64,000 nt of DNA from assembly GCF_019900845.1 (NCBI RefSeq), contig NZ_CP074570.1:124001-188000 (forward strand), in the 5' to 3' direction. The DNA comes from Paraneptunicella aestuarii. GTDB taxonomy: Bacteria; Pseudomonadota; Gammaproteobacteria; Enterobacterales; Alteromonadaceae. Position numbers and translations under genes: made by a program. The notes beneath the pieces were generated by a model. It made no database searches. It was given only the letters and a program-made list of their open reading frames with translations, and was not told the DNA's origin. The stretch's first letter is position 1. Each line of letters opens with the position of its first letter. Below, piece after piece: positions 8,591-19,275 of the stretch.

Positions 8591-9799
8591 TTAGCTCCTT
8601 ATCACCAAAGAACCCATGACCTGATTATCACGGTTATTGATTGCGCCTTGTTCTACTTGAAAACCTTGTTGCTCGGCTAACGATTTAAAACGTTCCAAAG
8701 CTTCAAAATTGGCTGCAACAGCCTGTATACGGAGTTCTGAACGACCTTGGTCGAAACGTAAAGTTTGTGGTGTGACCTTGGTGGCAGAAAAAGCATTAGA
8801 TAGCTGTGACAACATAACTAACATGGAAGTGCTACCGCCTTTTCCTTCCAATTCTTGCAGCTTCTTACGCATCTGGCTGCGTACATTAACAATACGTTTG
8901 GTTTCCGGGAAGGCGCGTTGGAAATGCTCTTTAATTTGAGCGTCCAGAGTTTCTTTTTGCTGGCTCAATTGAGTCACTTGCATGCCTTTATCAGCCACCG
9001 TTATCAACAATGCCACACCCGCTAAAATAGCCGCGAGTCGCCACTGTTTCACAGCGCCACTTGCTGATTTTTTAGGGGTAAATTGCCCCTGCAATAAGTT
9101 GAATGTACTGCTTAATGCACCGCGAGTGAGGACTTCCATCGGCAGGGGAGCAAGATCAGGTTCCAGTTCAACATTAGGGATGGCGGGAATCGCAATCTCT
9201 GTCAGGCAATGAATAAGGACTTTGCTTTCCTGATGTTTGGCATAATGAGCAATAGCGCTGTATACCCAACCCGCTTCACCTTGTAGCCCTTGCCAGCTTC
9301 CCTGACGAACGAGAACATCATCCCCCAGGGTCATCATTGACCAGCCTTCTTGCTCTGACGCATCTTGTTTTAAAGGTAACGCCAGAGTATCAGGGATCAT
9401 GCGGTTGCATACCAAGTCTGCTTGTTTCAACAACCCTAGCCACTGGGCCATTTTGTTTTTTTGAACAATGGCAATGTTTTGCTTTTCACCTTCCTGATGC
9501 CCTAGTGCGAAAAATGCACTGTCGATGTCGGTACTGATTTCATCTTCCAACATGAAAGGGATAGCTGCTAACGCTTTGCGAGCCGCTTTCGCAGGTAAAA
9601 CAAGCTGTTTAAGTAAGACATCACTGCCTGGAACCAATGTAATAATGGGACGATTGCCAGCCCTGTCTTTCAGAGTGGACAACTCAGAGGCATTGGTTAA
9701 CTCGCCAGACGCAATGATCTCGTTCTGTTCACCAGACCATACCAGCCAATGAACGGGCTGATCCGTATGTGAACCTAAACGGATGACCAACTGTTCCAC
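8591..9799 (-). CDS. gspL: type II secretion system protein L
   Basis: 402-aa protein that links the GspE ATPase to the inner-membrane platform. The N-terminal cytoplasmic actin-like region (MEQLVIRLGSHTDQPVHWLVW, then VPGSDVLLKQLVLPAKAARKALAAIPFMLEDE) is characteristic, followed by a membrane segment near residue 255-272 (WRLAAILAGVALLITVADKG) and a periplasmic ferredoxin-like domain. The start is GTG at 9799 and shares a base with the gspK stop codon. Confidence 0.93.
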   Translation of the reverse strand: MEQLVIRLGSHTDQPVHWLVWSGEQNEIIASGELTNASELSTLKDRAGNRPIITLVPGSDVLLKQLVLPAKAARKALAAIPFMLEDEISTDIDSAFFALGHQEGEKQNIAIVQKNKMAQWLGLLKQADLVCNRMIPDTLALPLKQDASEQEGWSMMTLGDDVLVRQGSWQGLQGEAGWVYSAIAHYAKHQESKVLIHCLTEIAIPAIPNVELEPDLAPLPMEVLTRGALSSTFNLLQGQFTPKKSASGAVKQWRLAAILAGVALLITVADKGMQVTQLSQQKETLDAQIKEHFQRAFPETKRIVNVRSQMRKKLQELEGKGGSTSMLVMLSQLSNAFSATKVTPQTLRFDQGRSELRIQAVAANFEALERFKSLAEQQGFQVEQGAINNRDNQVMGSLVIRS

Positions 9800-10770
9800 T
9801 AAAGTTTACCTCCAAATTCTCGACGAATAACCTTGATACTCTCGGCATTGTCAATTTTAAAAACGGACGACATGGCAAAAGTGGCGTTATTGTAACTGGC
9901 TTTGGTATATAAAATAAAATACTGAGTTGTTACATCGAACCAATCTTTTTGCTCATCAGTTAACCCTTGGGCTGCTACTTCGGGCTGATTAATAAATTCT
10001 TCTTTTGTGTCATAAGGTATACTGCCAATAACGTTCTCTGCCGTGCTGATGGTCATGCCTGTTAGGGCTGCCAGTAGTGGCGCATGTTCTGGCGTGAGTG
10101 TGTTCACGTTAATTTTTAATACCGATACCCCAGGTATCGCACACACTAACGGCATTAGCTGGGTTAACCAGGGAAGTTTTGCGCCATTGACCAAGCGCAG
10201 CTCGGTTTTATTTACCATCAGGTTATTGGCGGCCAGATAGGGAAAGGGCTTGGATTCATAGTCTGGATCCTCAGCGCCAAAACTGCCTGATAGGTTTGAA
10301 TCTTCATCTAGCCAGTCTACTAATGAATCTTTTAACGTGTCTGCTTCCAAACTGGGAATTTTATATTCTGGATTAGTGAGTAAGCGATGAAACGCTGCCG
10401 GAATTGATTGATTTGCACTACCTTGAGTTTGCTGTACCTGCATCGCATTCAGGTTAAAACAGCTTTGCATGTCGACAAGCTCGGCCTGTATGCCTCCATT
10501 AGGTAATGGGAAAGTGAGGTTGGTTTTTGCCCATGCCTGATTAATATGAATCACACCCTTGGCATCTTCTACCAGTTTATTAATGGCGATGGTTGCGTAT
10601 TGCTCAGCCCCCATTGCATACCAATATGCCTGATTACTATCTTTGATATTGGCTGCACGTTTAACATTAAGCTGTAGGCGACCTGCCATTTCCGTTGACA
10701 ATATAATGACAATGGATGCAATTAAAAGGACGACGATTAGCGCGATGCCTTTTTGGTTTCCTGGCCTCAT
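9799..10770 (-). CDS. gspK: type II secretion system minor pseudopilin GspK
   Basis: 323-aa large minor pseudopilin that caps the pseudopilus tip with GspI and GspJ. The prepilin-type leader is short (MRPGNQKG) followed by IALIVVLLIASIVIILSTEMA; the usual Glu at position +5 is absent, as is normal for GspK. The large globular insertion distinguishes it from the other pseudopilins. The ATG overlaps gspJ by 4 bases (ATGA). Confidence 0.94.
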   Translation of the reverse strand: MRPGNQKGIALIVVLLIASIVIILSTEMAGRLQLNVKRAANIKDSNQAYWYAMGAEQYATIAINKLVEDAKGVIHINQAWAKTNLTFPLPNGGIQAELVDMQSCFNLNAMQVQQTQGSANQSIPAAFHRLLTNPEYKIPSLEADTLKDSLVDWLDEDSNLSGSFGAEDPDYESKPFPYLAANNLMVNKTELRLVNGAKLPWLTQLMPLVCAIPGVSVLKINVNTLTPEHAPLLAALTGMTISTAENVIGSIPYDTKEEFINQPEVAAQGLTDEQKDWFDVTTQYFILYTKASYNNATFAMSSVFKIDNAESIKVIRREFGGKL

Positions 10771-11435
10771 TCTGAATTACCTCCTGTTCCTGTTGCCAAG
10801 AGGAATTCACGTCGAATAGTGCCAAATTCTTTGGAAGTGATGGCAATTGCGATAGCTTTGGGAAGGGTTGTTCCTGCATATACTTCCGCCCATTGTAAGT
10901 CGTCATCCGCTGTACTTCTTCCACCGGCATAGAATTCAACCTGAAAGTCTTCAATATCTTCCATCAAGACTTTTATTTTAGGTTCAGTGCCGACGACGTT
11001 ATCGACATAGTTGGAATACAGCTTTTCTAGCTTATTGTCGCGAAGTCGATAAACGACAGGTTGTAAATTGCTGCGAGGAAGCATCATTTGTGGGTTGTCC
11101 CAACCTGCGCGTACGAAACCAACGCCGTCGGCGTCGCTTTCAAAGGCATTTAAGCCACCACGTAATACGATCTCGTTTTTCTCGCCTTCTACTCGTATAG
11201 GGCGTTGTGAAGCTTGTAGTATGTCGCGCTCGATGGTGATCATGACGCGTTGTAATTTTTTGAGCTGATTAAAGCGCTCTTGGGAAAGTGCGTCACTGTC
11301 TAATGTTGTCGTTAATACGCTATTGGATGCCAGACCAATCAAGGTGAAAATGGCCATCGCCACCATGATTTCAAGCAAGGTGAAGCCTTTTTGACGAAGT
11401 GAACGTGAATAGACAGAAGTCGGCTTTCTGTACAT
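10767..11435 (-). CDS. gspJ: type II secretion system minor pseudopilin GspJ
   Basis: Minor pseudopilin with prepilin motif QKG-FTLLEIMVAMAIF and the Glu +5 present; cleavage is after the Gly by the prepilin peptidase, which is not encoded in the window. The ATG at 11435 lies directly after the gspI stop with a GGGGG ribosome-binding stretch 9 bases upstream. An ATG at 11450 (MGVDNMYRK) with AAGAG upstream is an alternative start that would overlap gspI. The body carries the RPIRVEGE and DNKLEKLYSN regions usual in GspJ. Confidence 0.93.
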   Translation of the reverse strand: MYRKPTSVYSRSLRQKGFTLLEIMVAMAIFTLIGLASNSVLTTTLDSDALSQERFNQLKKLQRVMITIERDILQASQRPIRVEGEKNEIVLRGGLNAFESDADGVGFVRAGWDNPQMMLPRSNLQPVVYRLRDNKLEKLYSNYVDNVVGTEPKIKVLMEDIEDFQVEFYAGGRSTADDDLQWAEVYAGTTLPKAIAIAITSKEFGTIRREFLLATGTGGNSE

Positions 11436-11436
11436 G

Positions 11437-11859
11437 TTATCGACCCCCATTACTCTTCGTTCCCTGATTCGGCTTGGCAACAAAGGTACTCACGGTCGTT
11501 AAAACATTTTCACCGGCTGCATCTTCGCTGACCGATATTTCCACTGATAGCATGTTCTCTTCCTGAGTTTTGACCACTTTTTGCTTCCAATACCAAGTGA
11601 TTCCAGCCATTTCCTCAGAGCCTTTAACGTTGTTTTGAGGCGGCCATTTTTCGTCCAGGCTAACTTCAGTCAGGCGGTTGTTGGCAACCCAGGTGGCAAA
11701 GGTCATTTGTTCAAGCGTACCCACACCGCGCAAGTGCTCGGTGGTTGCTTTCATTACAGCCGTTGCTGTAAATGCGAAAATTAACAGGGCAACCATGACT
11801 TCTATCAAAGTCATACCGTTTGGTGCATTGATCTTTAGCTGTCCGCTCGAATTCTTCAT
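11437..11859 (-). CDS. gspI: type II secretion system minor pseudopilin GspI
   Basis: 140-aa minor pseudopilin. The leader ends in NG and the mature protein begins MTLIEVMVALLIFAFTATAV, with Glu +5 as required for assembly; Met at +1 is common in GspI. The leader is 15 residues long. The WVANNRLTEVSL segment and a tail of beta strands fit the family. It overlaps gspH by 4 bases. Confidence 0.93.
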   Translation of the reverse strand: MKNSSGQLKINAPNGMTLIEVMVALLIFAFTATAVMKATTEHLRGVGTLEQMTFATWVANNRLTEVSLDEKWPPQNNVKGSEEMAGITWYWKQKVVKTQEENMLSVEISVSEDAAGENVLTTVSTFVAKPNQGTKSNGGR

Positions 11860-12485
11860 AGGTTTTCCAGCGGCCCCTCTAGTATTAATGGTGTTTCATC
11901 AATGCCATTAATGCGGTAATAAGTAACCGGGTCGTCACCAAAATCAGGTTCGTATTTGAATATCAGGCTAAAGGGCGTGACTTCGCCACTGGAGTAGATC
12001 AGTATCTGCGGGGGAGGAAGTTGCTTTTCTTCTTCGTCTCCAATTTCAACGCCTTCGTCTCGAATAGACAGTTCTTCGTCAAAGATTTCGTCGTCAAACA
12101 GGCTGTCTTGTGTATCCCAGGGCAAGCCATCTAATTGCAATTCGAAGGTGAAAGGATCGGGGAGTTCGGATTCTTTGAACAGGTTGTCTTCGGTAAGCAA
12201 CTGCCAACGCTGTTCTTGATCCAGATACATGAAGGCAAAGCTTTGCTTTTCTTCATTAATACGTAGACCTAATTGACGCTGATTCAATATGGCCATATCG
12301 GAGGCCATATCAAATATCACTTGAAAGCGTTGTGCTTGTTTCTTTAATTCTTCGGCTTTATCTTGCCCACCCATATTCACCACCACAAAGCTGACAAATA
12401 ACGCCATAAGCGTAATCACCAGCATTACCTCGAGTAAGGTAAAGCCGGTTTGTCTGCGCTGCATGAGTGGTGATGAATGCTTCAC
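11856..12485 (-). CDS. gspH: type II secretion system minor pseudopilin GspH
   Basis: 209-aa minor pseudopilin with prepilin motif QTG-FTLLEVMLVITLMALF and Glu +5. The frame opens with GTG at 12485; the ATG at 12464 (MQRRQTGF) would give a shorter, more usual leader and is equally possible. The middle (about residues 130-160) is very acidic, with a DEEEKQ stretch, and longer than in typical GspH. Confidence 0.9.
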   Translation of the reverse strand: MKHSSPLMQRRQTGFTLLEVMLVITLMALFVSFVVVNMGGQDKAEELKKQAQRFQVIFDMASDMAILNQRQLGLRINEEKQSFAFMYLDQEQRWQLLTEDNLFKESELPDPFTFELQLDGLPWDTQDSLFDDEIFDEELSIRDEGVEIGDEEEKQLPPPQILIYSSGEVTPFSLIFKYEPDFGDDPVTYYRINGIDETPLILEGPLENL

Positions 12486-12524
12486 TGTTTAGATAGTCGC
12501 CGATCATTACTGAAAGATAATGGA

Positions 12525-12950
12525 TTAATTCAGGAAGTCGTTCAGGTTCCAGTTACCGATATCATCGTCAGTACCTGGTTGACCATCTGGGCCATTGCTG
12601 AACAAATCAACTGCACCTAATTCACCCGGGCTTAGCAATTGGTAGTCATTGCCCCAAGGGTCTTGAGGTAAACGCTTGATGAAGCCTTCGGCTGGGTAAT
12701 TTCTTGGTATCGGTTCAATCGTAGGTTCTTTAACCAATGCATCCAAACCTTGCTCTGTGCTAGGGAACACATTGTTGCGCAGTTTGTACATTTCTAAAGC
12801 GCCTTCCAACTGTTGAATATCAACAGCGGCTTTTTTCAATTTTGCTTCCTCGGTATTGCCTAAAATGTTGGGGGCAATAATGGCTGTCATTAAACCAATG
12901 ATGAGGATTACAACCATAACTTCGATGAGGCTGAAACCTTTTGCTTTCAT
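12525..12950 (-). CDS. gspG: type II secretion system major pseudopilin GspG
   Basis: 141-aa major pseudopilin. The leader is only five residues (MKAKG), followed by FSLIEVMVVILIIGLM with Glu +5. The C-terminal calcium-binding loop expected of GspG is visible (DLFSNGPDGQPGTDDDIGNW), with the conserved LFSxGxDG...DD pattern. It should be the most highly expressed pseudopilin. It lies 39 bp after gspF... on the transcript it follows gspF by 16 bp and precedes gspH by 39 bp. Confidence 0.96.
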   Translation of the reverse strand: MKAKGFSLIEVMVVILIIGLMTAIIAPNILGNTEEAKLKKAAVDIQQLEGALEMYKLRNNVFPSTEQGLDALVKEPTIEPIPRNYPAEGFIKRLPQDPWGNDYQLLSPGELGAVDLFSNGPDGQPGTDDDIGNWNLNDFLN

Positions 12951-12966
12951 ATGTGCGTCTCCTTCG

Positions 12967-14184
12967 TCAGACGAGTGAATTCAGGGATACGATTGGTAGC
13001 AGGATGGCGATAATGATAAAAAATACGATACCTGCCATCATGAGTACGATCGCGGGAGTCATGATGCTCAAGGCGATATTGACTTGAGTTTCAAACTCTC
13101 GATCCTGGTTGTCGGCAGCACGTGCCAACATTTGTTGTAGTTCTCCACTTTTCTCCCCGGAGGCAATCATATGCATCATCATGGGCGGAAAAGTTTTGGT
13201 TTTCTCCAATGAAACTTTCAAGCTGGAACCTTCCTGTACCAATGTGGCGGCCTCCATTATCAGTTTCTTGATGAAATCGTTAGTAAGCACTCGCCCTGCG
13301 ATACGCATACCGTCTAATACGGGAACAGCACTTGCAGTTAGAATACTCAGGGTACTGGCAAAACGCGCAGTATTCAGCCCTTTAATGACCTTGCCGAACA
13401 CTGGCACGCCTAAAAGACGACGATGAATTTTGAGTCGGATAGCAGGTACTTTTAACATGCGCTTGAACAGGATCACCAGCAGTATGACTGCGATGATCAC
13501 GTACAGAATGTAGGACTTAAACCATTCGCTCAGGCCAATCAGTACCTGGGTTACACCCGGTAGTTCTTGCCCCATGGTATCGAATTGGCCGACAATTTTG
13601 GGTACCACATAGGTTAGCAGTAAGCTGACGATACCAAAGGCAATGGTAAGCATTAGAATTGGGTAAATCATGGCTTGGGTGATTTTGCTACGAATGTGCT
13701 GACGTTTTTCGGTGTAGTCTGCCAATCGGTTGAGCACGGTATCCAGATGGCCTGACTTTTCACCCGCCGACACCATGGCGCAGAACAGATTATCAAATAC
13801 GCCCGGAAATTCAGACATGGCATCTGCCAATGAATGGCCTTCGACTACCTTGCTGCGCACTGCCATCATCATGCTTTTCTGACGTGGTTTCTCGCATTGC
13901 TCTGCAACGGCAAGTAAACATTCTTCCAGTGGCAGAGATGATTCTACCAATGTGGCCAACTGGCGAGTCAGTAGCGCTAAATCTGAGGTGGAAATCTTTG
14001 GTTGGAAGAGACCGCTAAAGCCGGATGCGTTTTTCTGCTCTTTTTCGGCAACTTGTTCGACTTCCAGAGGAATGAGCCCTTTGTCTCTAAGTTGAGCTCG
14101 CACCTGTTTGGCGTTATCACCTTCAATGACTCCAGACTTATTACGTCCGGATTTATCCATCGCTTTGTAGGAAAAGGCTGCCAT
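12967..14184 (-). CDS. gspF: type II secretion system inner-membrane platform protein GspF
   Basis: 405-aa polytopic platform protein with two repeated cytoplasmic T2SSF domains. The start MAAFSYKAMDKSGR and the motifs LPLEECLLAVAEQ, FCAMVSAGEKSGHLD and MIASGEKSGELQQML are canonical. Three membrane regions are visible (about residues 170-192, 220-242 and 375-400). Its ATG follows the gspE stop by one base. Confidence 0.96.
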   Translation of the reverse strand: MAAFSYKAMDKSGRNKSGVIEGDNAKQVRAQLRDKGLIPLEVEQVAEKEQKNASGFSGLFQPKISTSDLALLTRQLATLVESSLPLEECLLAVAEQCEKPRQKSMMMAVRSKVVEGHSLADAMSEFPGVFDNLFCAMVSAGEKSGHLDTVLNRLADYTEKRQHIRSKITQAMIYPILMLTIAFGIVSLLLTYVVPKIVGQFDTMGQELPGVTQVLIGLSEWFKSYILYVIIAVILLVILFKRMLKVPAIRLKIHRRLLGVPVFGKVIKGLNTARFASTLSILTASAVPVLDGMRIAGRVLTNDFIKKLIMEAATLVQEGSSLKVSLEKTKTFPPMMMHMIASGEKSGELQQMLARAADNQDREFETQVNIALSIMTPAIVLMMAGIVFFIIIAILLPIVSLNSLV

Positions 14185-14185
14185 A

Positions 14186-15763
14186 TTATTCGTCCCTGGT
14201 AACTCGTAATACTTCTTCCAGTGTTGTTACGCCTGCCAGTACTTTTGAGCAACCGTCTTCACGGATGCTTGGGGTAAATTTACGCACATATTTTTCAATG
14301 GACTGTTCACCATGACCATTGTGAATGAACTCACGGATCTGCTCATCAACGACGAGTAGTTCATGAATGCCTGTACGACCGCGATAACCTGTGTAATTAC
14401 AGGCTGGGCAGCCTTTTGGTGAGTATATGTGTGTATGCGCTATTTTATCGCTTGCAATACCTAACATGGCGGCTTCTTTCTCTGTAGGTAAATGCTCTTC
14501 GCGGCATTCGTTACAGAGGGTTCGCACCAAGCGTTGCGATAAAACGGCAAGTAAACTGGAAGATAACAGGAAGGGTTCTATTCCCATGTCCTCTAAACGA
14601 GTGATTGCACCCGCTGCTGTATTGGTGTGAAGGGTGGAAAGCACCAAGTGACCTGTTAAACTGGCTTGTACACCAATTTGTGCTGTTTCAAGGTCACGCA
14701 TCTCACCAATCATGACCACATCCGGGTCTTGACGCAAAATGGCTCTTAATCCACGAGCAAAGGTCATATCTACTCTGGGGTTAACCTGAGTTTGTCCAAT
14801 GCCGGGTAAGTCAAATTCAATCGGATCCTCTACGGTGAGGATATTACGGTCTTTTGAGTTGATCTCGGAAAGACCTGCATAAAGCGTGGTACTTTTACCT
14901 GAACCTGTTGGCCCGGTAACCAGGATAATACCGTGTGGTTTACGGATAAGGTCGGAAAAGGTATTACGGTTGGCCAAGGTCATGCCCAAATCTTCAAGAT
15001 TAAGACGAGCATTGTTTTTATCCAACAAACGCAATACGACACGTTCACCATGACCTGTTGGCATGGTACTTACCCGCACGTCAACTGCGCGGCCTGCTAT
15101 ACGTAGTGTAATACGCCCGTCTTGAGGAACACGCTTTTCAGCGATATCCAGCTTTGCCATAACCTTGATACGGGAAACCAGCATGGATGAGAGTTTACGG
15201 TTCGGACGCAAGATTTCTCTGAGTACCCCATCAACACGGAATCGCACAACCAGCTGATTCTCGAAGGTTTCAACGTGAATATCGGATGCGCCTTCTTTGA
15301 TGGCTTCACCCAGCATGGCGTTGATAAGCTTGATGATGGGCGCATCATCTTCACTTTCCAGAAGGTCTTCTGTTTCAGGCAGTTCTTCTGCAAGAGAAAA
15401 CAAATCAGACTCGTTACCGATATCTTCCATCAGCTGTTTGGCTGCGGAGGTATCACGCTGGTAAGTGTCGGTTAGCAGTTTTTCAAAACGGGTGGTGTCA
15501 ACTTCTTCCAGAGTAATAGGTTCGTCGATAAAACGGCGAACTTCTGCGAACACAGGAAATTCGGTTTCGTCTGTGTAGTAAATAGTGACAGGCGAAGTGG
15601 CGACATTCAGCAGTACCTTATGACGCTTGGCGAAACCGAAGGTAAGTTGTTTATACTCTTGTTCTTCTATTTCGCCATCTTGAGCTTCCAGAAGCTCCTC
15701 TGCTTCAGGAATCTCATCAACAGGCATGTCATCGTTTACCGACATTTCTGCGTTCGCTGACAT
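14186..15763 (-). CDS. gspE: type II secretion system ATPase GspE
   Basis: Hexameric secretion ATPase of the cytosolic face. Walker A is GPTGSGKST, the Asp box [10 protein letters not shown], Walker [13 protein letters not shown] with the His box LVLSTLHTN, and the tetracysteine zinc motif C-x2-C...C-x2-C (LCNEC and CPAC) is complete. The ATG at 15763 (MSANAEMS) has AGGA upstream and gives 525 aa; a longer frame from 15805 lies inside gspD and has no better start. An acidic N-terminal stretch precedes the GspL-binding region. Confidence 0.96.
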   Translation of the reverse strand: MSANAEMSVNDDMPVDEIPEAEELLEAQDGEIEEQEYKQLTFGFAKRHKVLLNVATSPVTIYYTDETEFPVFAEVRRFIDEPITLEEVDTTRFEKLLTDTYQRDTSAAKQLMEDIGNESDLFSLAEELPETEDLLESEDDAPIIKLINAMLGEAIKEGASDIHVETFENQLVVRFRVDGVLREILRPNRKLSSMLVSRIKVMAKLDIAEKRVPQDGRITLRIAGRAVDVRVSTMPTGHGERVVLRLLDKNNARLNLEDLGMTLANRNTFSDLIRKPHGIILVTGPTGSGKSTTLYAGLSEINSKDRNILTVEDPIEFDLPGIGQTQVNPRVDMTFARGLRAILRQDPDVVMIGEMRDLETAQIGVQASLTGHLVLSTLHTNTAAGAITRLEDMGIEPFLLSSSLLAVLSQRLVRTLCNECREEHLPTEKEAAMLGIASDKIAHTHIYSPKGCPACNYTGYRGRTGIHELLVVDEQIREFIHNGHGEQSIEKYVRKFTPSIREDGCSKVLAGVTTLEEVLRVTRDE

Positions 15764-15764
15764 A

Positions 15765-17828
15765 TTAGTCCTGCTCCTTGTCTTTATTTTGCAGGTATTC
15801 TTCAAATGATGGTGGTAACTCTAACGGATTTTTCCAATCTGGAAGAGATGGCCCGTCAGTGAGTGGCATCAAAGGAATGCCTTCAGCTTGGCGCTTCAAT
15901 TGCTCTGCACGAATAAAGTTGTACTTGCGATGGCTGATCTTATTCATGGTAATGCCGTCACGAATAATCGTTGGGCGGATAAATACCATCAGATTACGTT
16001 TACGTTTGCTGGTTGTGGTCGATTTGAATATGTGACCCAGAATAGGAATGTCGCCAAGTAATGGAACTTTGGAAACACTTTCCTGAACGTCTTCGTCAAT
16101 CATTCCACCTAGTACGATGGTATCGCCATCGTCAGCCATAACCGTGGTTTTGATTTCACGCTTGTTAATGGCGATATCCACGTTGGTAGCACCGCTGACG
16201 CTGGATACTTCTTGCTCGATAATCAACTGTACAGCCGAGCCTTCGTTAATCTGGGGCGTTACTTTCAACTTGGTACCCACTTCCTTACGGTCTACGGTCT
16301 GGAATGGGTTGCTGTTGTTAGAGCCGGTTGATGCACCTGTGATAATTGGCACTTCCTGACCCACAATAAAAAATGCTTCTTCATTGTCCATTGTGGTCAG
16401 ATGAGGTGTTGCCAAAATGTTGGAGTTGGTATCGCTACTCACGGCTTGTATAACTGCGCCCCAGTCGTCTTTAATTACGCCTACAAGGAAGCCATTCACA
16501 GAGCCTAGCAGATTAGCTAACAGGGTAGGGTCGCCTTCCTGGGTTTCTTCCACTGGTGTTACGGTTCCAGTATCTGCACCGATAACATTGCTGCGGATGA
16601 CTTTGTCGCGGGCTTGATCGGCTGCTACAGCTAATGAACCAATTGGCACTGTACCGTTGGTAAACTGCTGACCACCGCCTGCTTCTGTTGCCCATTGAAC
16701 ACCCAAACTGGTGCCGTCACCTTCAAAGACTTCTACTATGATGGCTTCAACCAGAACTTGGGCACGGCGTACATCCAACTGGCGAATAACTTCTTGCAGT
16801 GAAGCCATCATGTCGGGTTCTGCAGTGATAACCAGTGCATTGGAATCAACATGGGCATCAATACTGATATCTCGACCGCTGTTACGACGACGTGAACCGG
16901 CAGCGTTTCCACCTTTGTTTTCTTCTGCACTAATACTGGCGCTTACACCCTGAAGTACCTTCACCAAGTCTTCGGCTTTGGCATATTTCAAGAAAGTAAC
17001 GCGTGTATTACCATTGGACTCAAGCTCTTTGTCCAAGCGTTCAACCAAGGTAATGATACGTTGTCTGGCTTTGATATCACCACTAACGATAACGCTATTG
17101 GTACGGTCATCGGCGACAATCTTGGGTTCCAGATTGGCTGGTGTCGCTTGCTTGGCCTGGGAATTATTGATGCTATCAATAATACGAACCATCTCTGAGG
17201 CTGAAGCGTATCTCAGTTTAACTATATCAACTTCACGGTCACCGGCCTGGTCTACACGTTCGATAATTTCTACCAATCGGTTTACTACTGCTGCACGTCC
17301 GGTGAGCATCATTACGTTCGATGGGTCGTGACTGATAACGTTACCACCGCCAGCCTGGTCGTTTAATTGGCGCAAAATAGGGGCTAGTTCGCGTACAGGG
17401 ACGCTATAAACCGGAACCACTCGCGTGATCATTTCATCGCCGTCGAACACCTGACCGTCAATAACCGGAATATTCGATGTTTTGGCGTCTTTGTCGCGAA
17501 CAACTTTCAGTACGCCACTTGGCATTTCTACAACCGCAAAACCGTACACTTGCAGAACGTTAAGGAAGAATTGGTAATACTGCTCTTCAGAAAGAAGATC
17601 GTAACTTCTTACGGTAATTTTACCGCGTACGTTAGGGTCAACAATGATGGTTTTTTTGAGGTTTTTACCAACAATATTAATAAACTCGGTGATTTCAGTG
17701 CCTTTGAAATTTGGCGAGTATTCCGCTGCAAAAGCGGGGCTGGCAACTGTCGGTAGTAAGAATACCGATGTCGCTAGCAGGGTTTTTAGGACTTGGGTGA
17801 TAAGCCTCATTTTCTTATCCTTATTCAT
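15765..17828 (-). CDS. gspD: type II secretion system secretin GspD
   Basis: Outer-membrane secretin of about 685 aa. A signal peptide ([28 protein letters not shown]) is followed by N0-N3 domains ([33 protein letters not shown]..., cut here) and the beta-barrel secretin domain with [16 protein letters not shown] near the C-terminus. Two starts are plausible: ATG 17828, overlapping gspC by 8 bases with AAGG upstream, and ATG 17810 with AAGGA 7-8 bases upstream. No pilotin gene (gspS) is seen in the window. Confidence 0.95.
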   Translation of the reverse strand: MNKDKKMRLITQVLKTLLATSVFLLPTVASPAFAAEYSPNFKGTEITEFINIVGKNLKKTIIVDPNVRGKITVRSYDLLSEEQYYQFFLNVLQVYGFAVVEMPSGVLKVVRDKDAKTSNIPVIDGQVFDGDEMITRVVPVYSVPVRELAPILRQLNDQAGGGNVISHDPSNVMMLTGRAAVVNRLVEIIERVDQAGDREVDIVKLRYASASEMVRIIDSINNSQAKQATPANLEPKIVADDRTNSVIVSGDIKARQRIITLVERLDKELESNGNTRVTFLKYAKAEDLVKVLQGVSASISAEENKGGNAAGSRRRNSGRDISIDAHVDSNALVITAEPDMMASLQEVIRQLDVRRAQVLVEAIIVEVFEGDGTSLGVQWATEAGGGQQFTNGTVPIGSLAVAADQARDKVIRSNVIGADTGTVTPVEETQEGDPTLLANLLGSVNGFLVGVIKDDWGAVIQAVSSDTNSNILATPHLTTMDNEEAFFIVGQEVPIITGASTGSNNSNPFQTVDRKEVGTKLKVTPQINEGSAVQLIIEQEVSSVSGATNVDIAINKREIKTTVMADDGDTIVLGGMIDEDVQESVSKVPLLGDIPILGHIFKSTTTSKRKRNLMVFIRPTIIRDGITMNKISHRKYNFIRAEQLKRQAEGIPLMPLTDGPSLPDWKNPLELPPSFEEYLQNKDKEQD

Positions 17829-18741
17829 CTTGACCTTGTTCAGGAAGTTCAATCAGTACTTCTTCTTCAATGCCATTTCGCATCAAGGTGATTTGTAATT
17901 GTTGTGCCCGGGTTAGCACTTCAAACATTTGTTTAGCTTGTTCCTGGTCGGTTAAGTCCAAGCCATTAATGCTGGTAATAATATCGTTGGGTTGTAAAAA
18001 GCCTTCGCTAAATAAGCTCTTGTCTTTACCCGGATTAACACGGAAACCTTCGACATCTCCTTCGTTTTGCACTACCTGAATGTCGATGTAATCAACGAAC
18101 TGTAGGGGTTTGTTACGCACATCATTAAGTTCTTTCAGGGGGACAGGGCTACGGTATTTATTCAGCACTTCGCGTTCAGGTTCTACTTCTCTTGCAACTT
18201 GTTCATCAACAAGTTTTTCAAAGTCTTCACCTTCCAGCATTAGCGTTTCCATTCGGGAACCGTTTTGAATGATGATTCGATCTTCGTAAACTTCGTGAAC
18301 AGTTGCGTTAGTGCCCTCTACTTTCTCACCAATACCATAGGTTACCTGTGTCCCCTTGTTAGCAATAATAGCTGCGCCTGCCTGCGTTTCTGTAGAAGAA
18401 ACAACACCAGTAAGTGTCAAATTCAAATTAGTCTGGGGTGCGTCGGTAACAACGACTTCTTGTTTCACCGGCTTTTCTTCGGCATTCCCAAACAGGTTTA
18501 AGCGTTGAATGCCGTTTATGTTTGCTGATTGTTGCTGGTTATTACGAGGAGTATTTCGAGCACTCTGTTGGTTTTGCGCGCTAGCTTCCTGTTCAGGTTC
18601 TGGAATAAACCGCCAGGTTATTTCTGCTGCCAACATCACCAAATAGACAACCAACAGCACGACAACAACAGTATTAATATACTGCTGGTATCGTTGCAAA
18701 TACTGCCACATCTGATTGATGGAAATTCCGTTAGTTGTCAT
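17821..18741 (-). CDS. gspC: type II secretion system protein GspC
   Basis: 306-aa inner-membrane protein connecting the platform with the secretin. One N-terminal membrane segment (YINTVVVVLLVVYLVMLAAEITW), a Gln/Asn-rich linker, the homology region (LNLTLTGVVSSTETQAGAAIIANKG, family typical) and a C-terminal PDZ domain (GLQPNDIITSINGLDLTDQEQAKQM region) are visible in order. First gene of the 12-gene gspC-N operon, with a candidate promoter about 70-100 bp upstream. Confidence 0.94.
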   Translation of the reverse strand: MTTNGISINQMWQYLQRYQQYINTVVVVLLVVYLVMLAAEITWRFIPEPEQEASAQNQQSARNTPRNNQQQSANINGIQRLNLFGNAEEKPVKQEVVVTDAPQTNLNLTLTGVVSSTETQAGAAIIANKGTQVTYGIGEKVEGTNATVHEVYEDRIIIQNGSRMETLMLEGEDFEKLVDEQVAREVEPEREVLNKYRSPVPLKELNDVRNKPLQFVDYIDIQVVQNEGDVEGFRVNPGKDKSLFSEGFLQPNDIITSINGLDLTDQEQAKQMFEVLTRAQQLQITLMRNGIEEEVLIELPEQGQDE

Positions 18742-18810
18742 AAAAATTCGTCTTTTTGTCGTCTAAATTCCGAATGTTGTGCAAATCTCTACCCTGATGC
18801 AAGGCTGCAC

Positions 18811-18839
18811 ATAATAGATGGTCACAAAAAAGGGTACAA
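18811..18839 (-). promoter_or_regulatory. candidate sigma-70 promoter of the gsp operon
   Basis: On the minus strand TTGTAC (18839-18834), a 17-bp spacer and TATTAT (18816-18811) form a good sigma-70 pair. A transcript would begin near 18804 and leave about 63 nt of leader before gspC. Confidence 0.55.
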
Positions 18840-19232
18840 CTCTAATGCAGACTAATTACAAAAAAATAACAAGAGAGGCGTTTTTTTTGTCAAATTCCAT
18901 ATACAAGGCATCAAGCTCACGATATCTAAAAGAGCACCAGACTCACACCTTAAGGCAATTCATTGAATGATTGCTGAACAGAAGCCTGTTACGAAATGTA
19001 ATCGGTAATATATTTGCACATCATTGCTCTTTTGCCTAGAGGTGTTGGTACATTGGCTGGGAAATTATTTTTCTGAGAAAAATTCCAAGTTAGCATCGAA
19101 ATGCTTAAAAAATGCTCATTCTGCAAAGTTTGTCGATTAAACAGTAGCAGTCAATCTACACTTATTTATATGCAGTAACTTATCATTTTTATAAAACCTG
19201 ACCCAGTGGCTCGAAGCGCCGTAAAATTGAGG

Positions 19233-19238
19233 TATAAT
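19233..19238 (+). promoter_or_regulatory. -10 box (TATAAT) upstream of hslR
   Basis: Consensus -10 hexamer 37 bp before the hslR ATG. The matching -35 region (around 19210, CTCGAA) is poor for sigma-70 but resembles the CTTGAA half of a heat-shock promoter, which would suit hslR. The -10 is not of the sigma-32 type, so the assignment is open. Confidence 0.4.
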
Positions 19239-19275
19239 TCGCGGTCAAGTTGGGTAACTGAATTTTGGATTTATT

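Larger units (their letters stand above)
18742..19275. other. divergent intergenic region gspC / hslR
   Basis: 534 bp without a convincing gene. It holds the gsp promoter (18811-18839) on the minus strand and a TATAAT at 19233-19238 that probably serves hslR. The middle (about 18850-19190) is AT-rich; I saw no ORF with a ribosome-binding site and no clear operator in it. Confidence 0.6.

Noticed and set aside
16978-17331. 117-aa ORF opposite gspD
   Set aside because: Shadow of the secretin N-domains; no start signal and a Ser/Leu-rich low-complexity translation.
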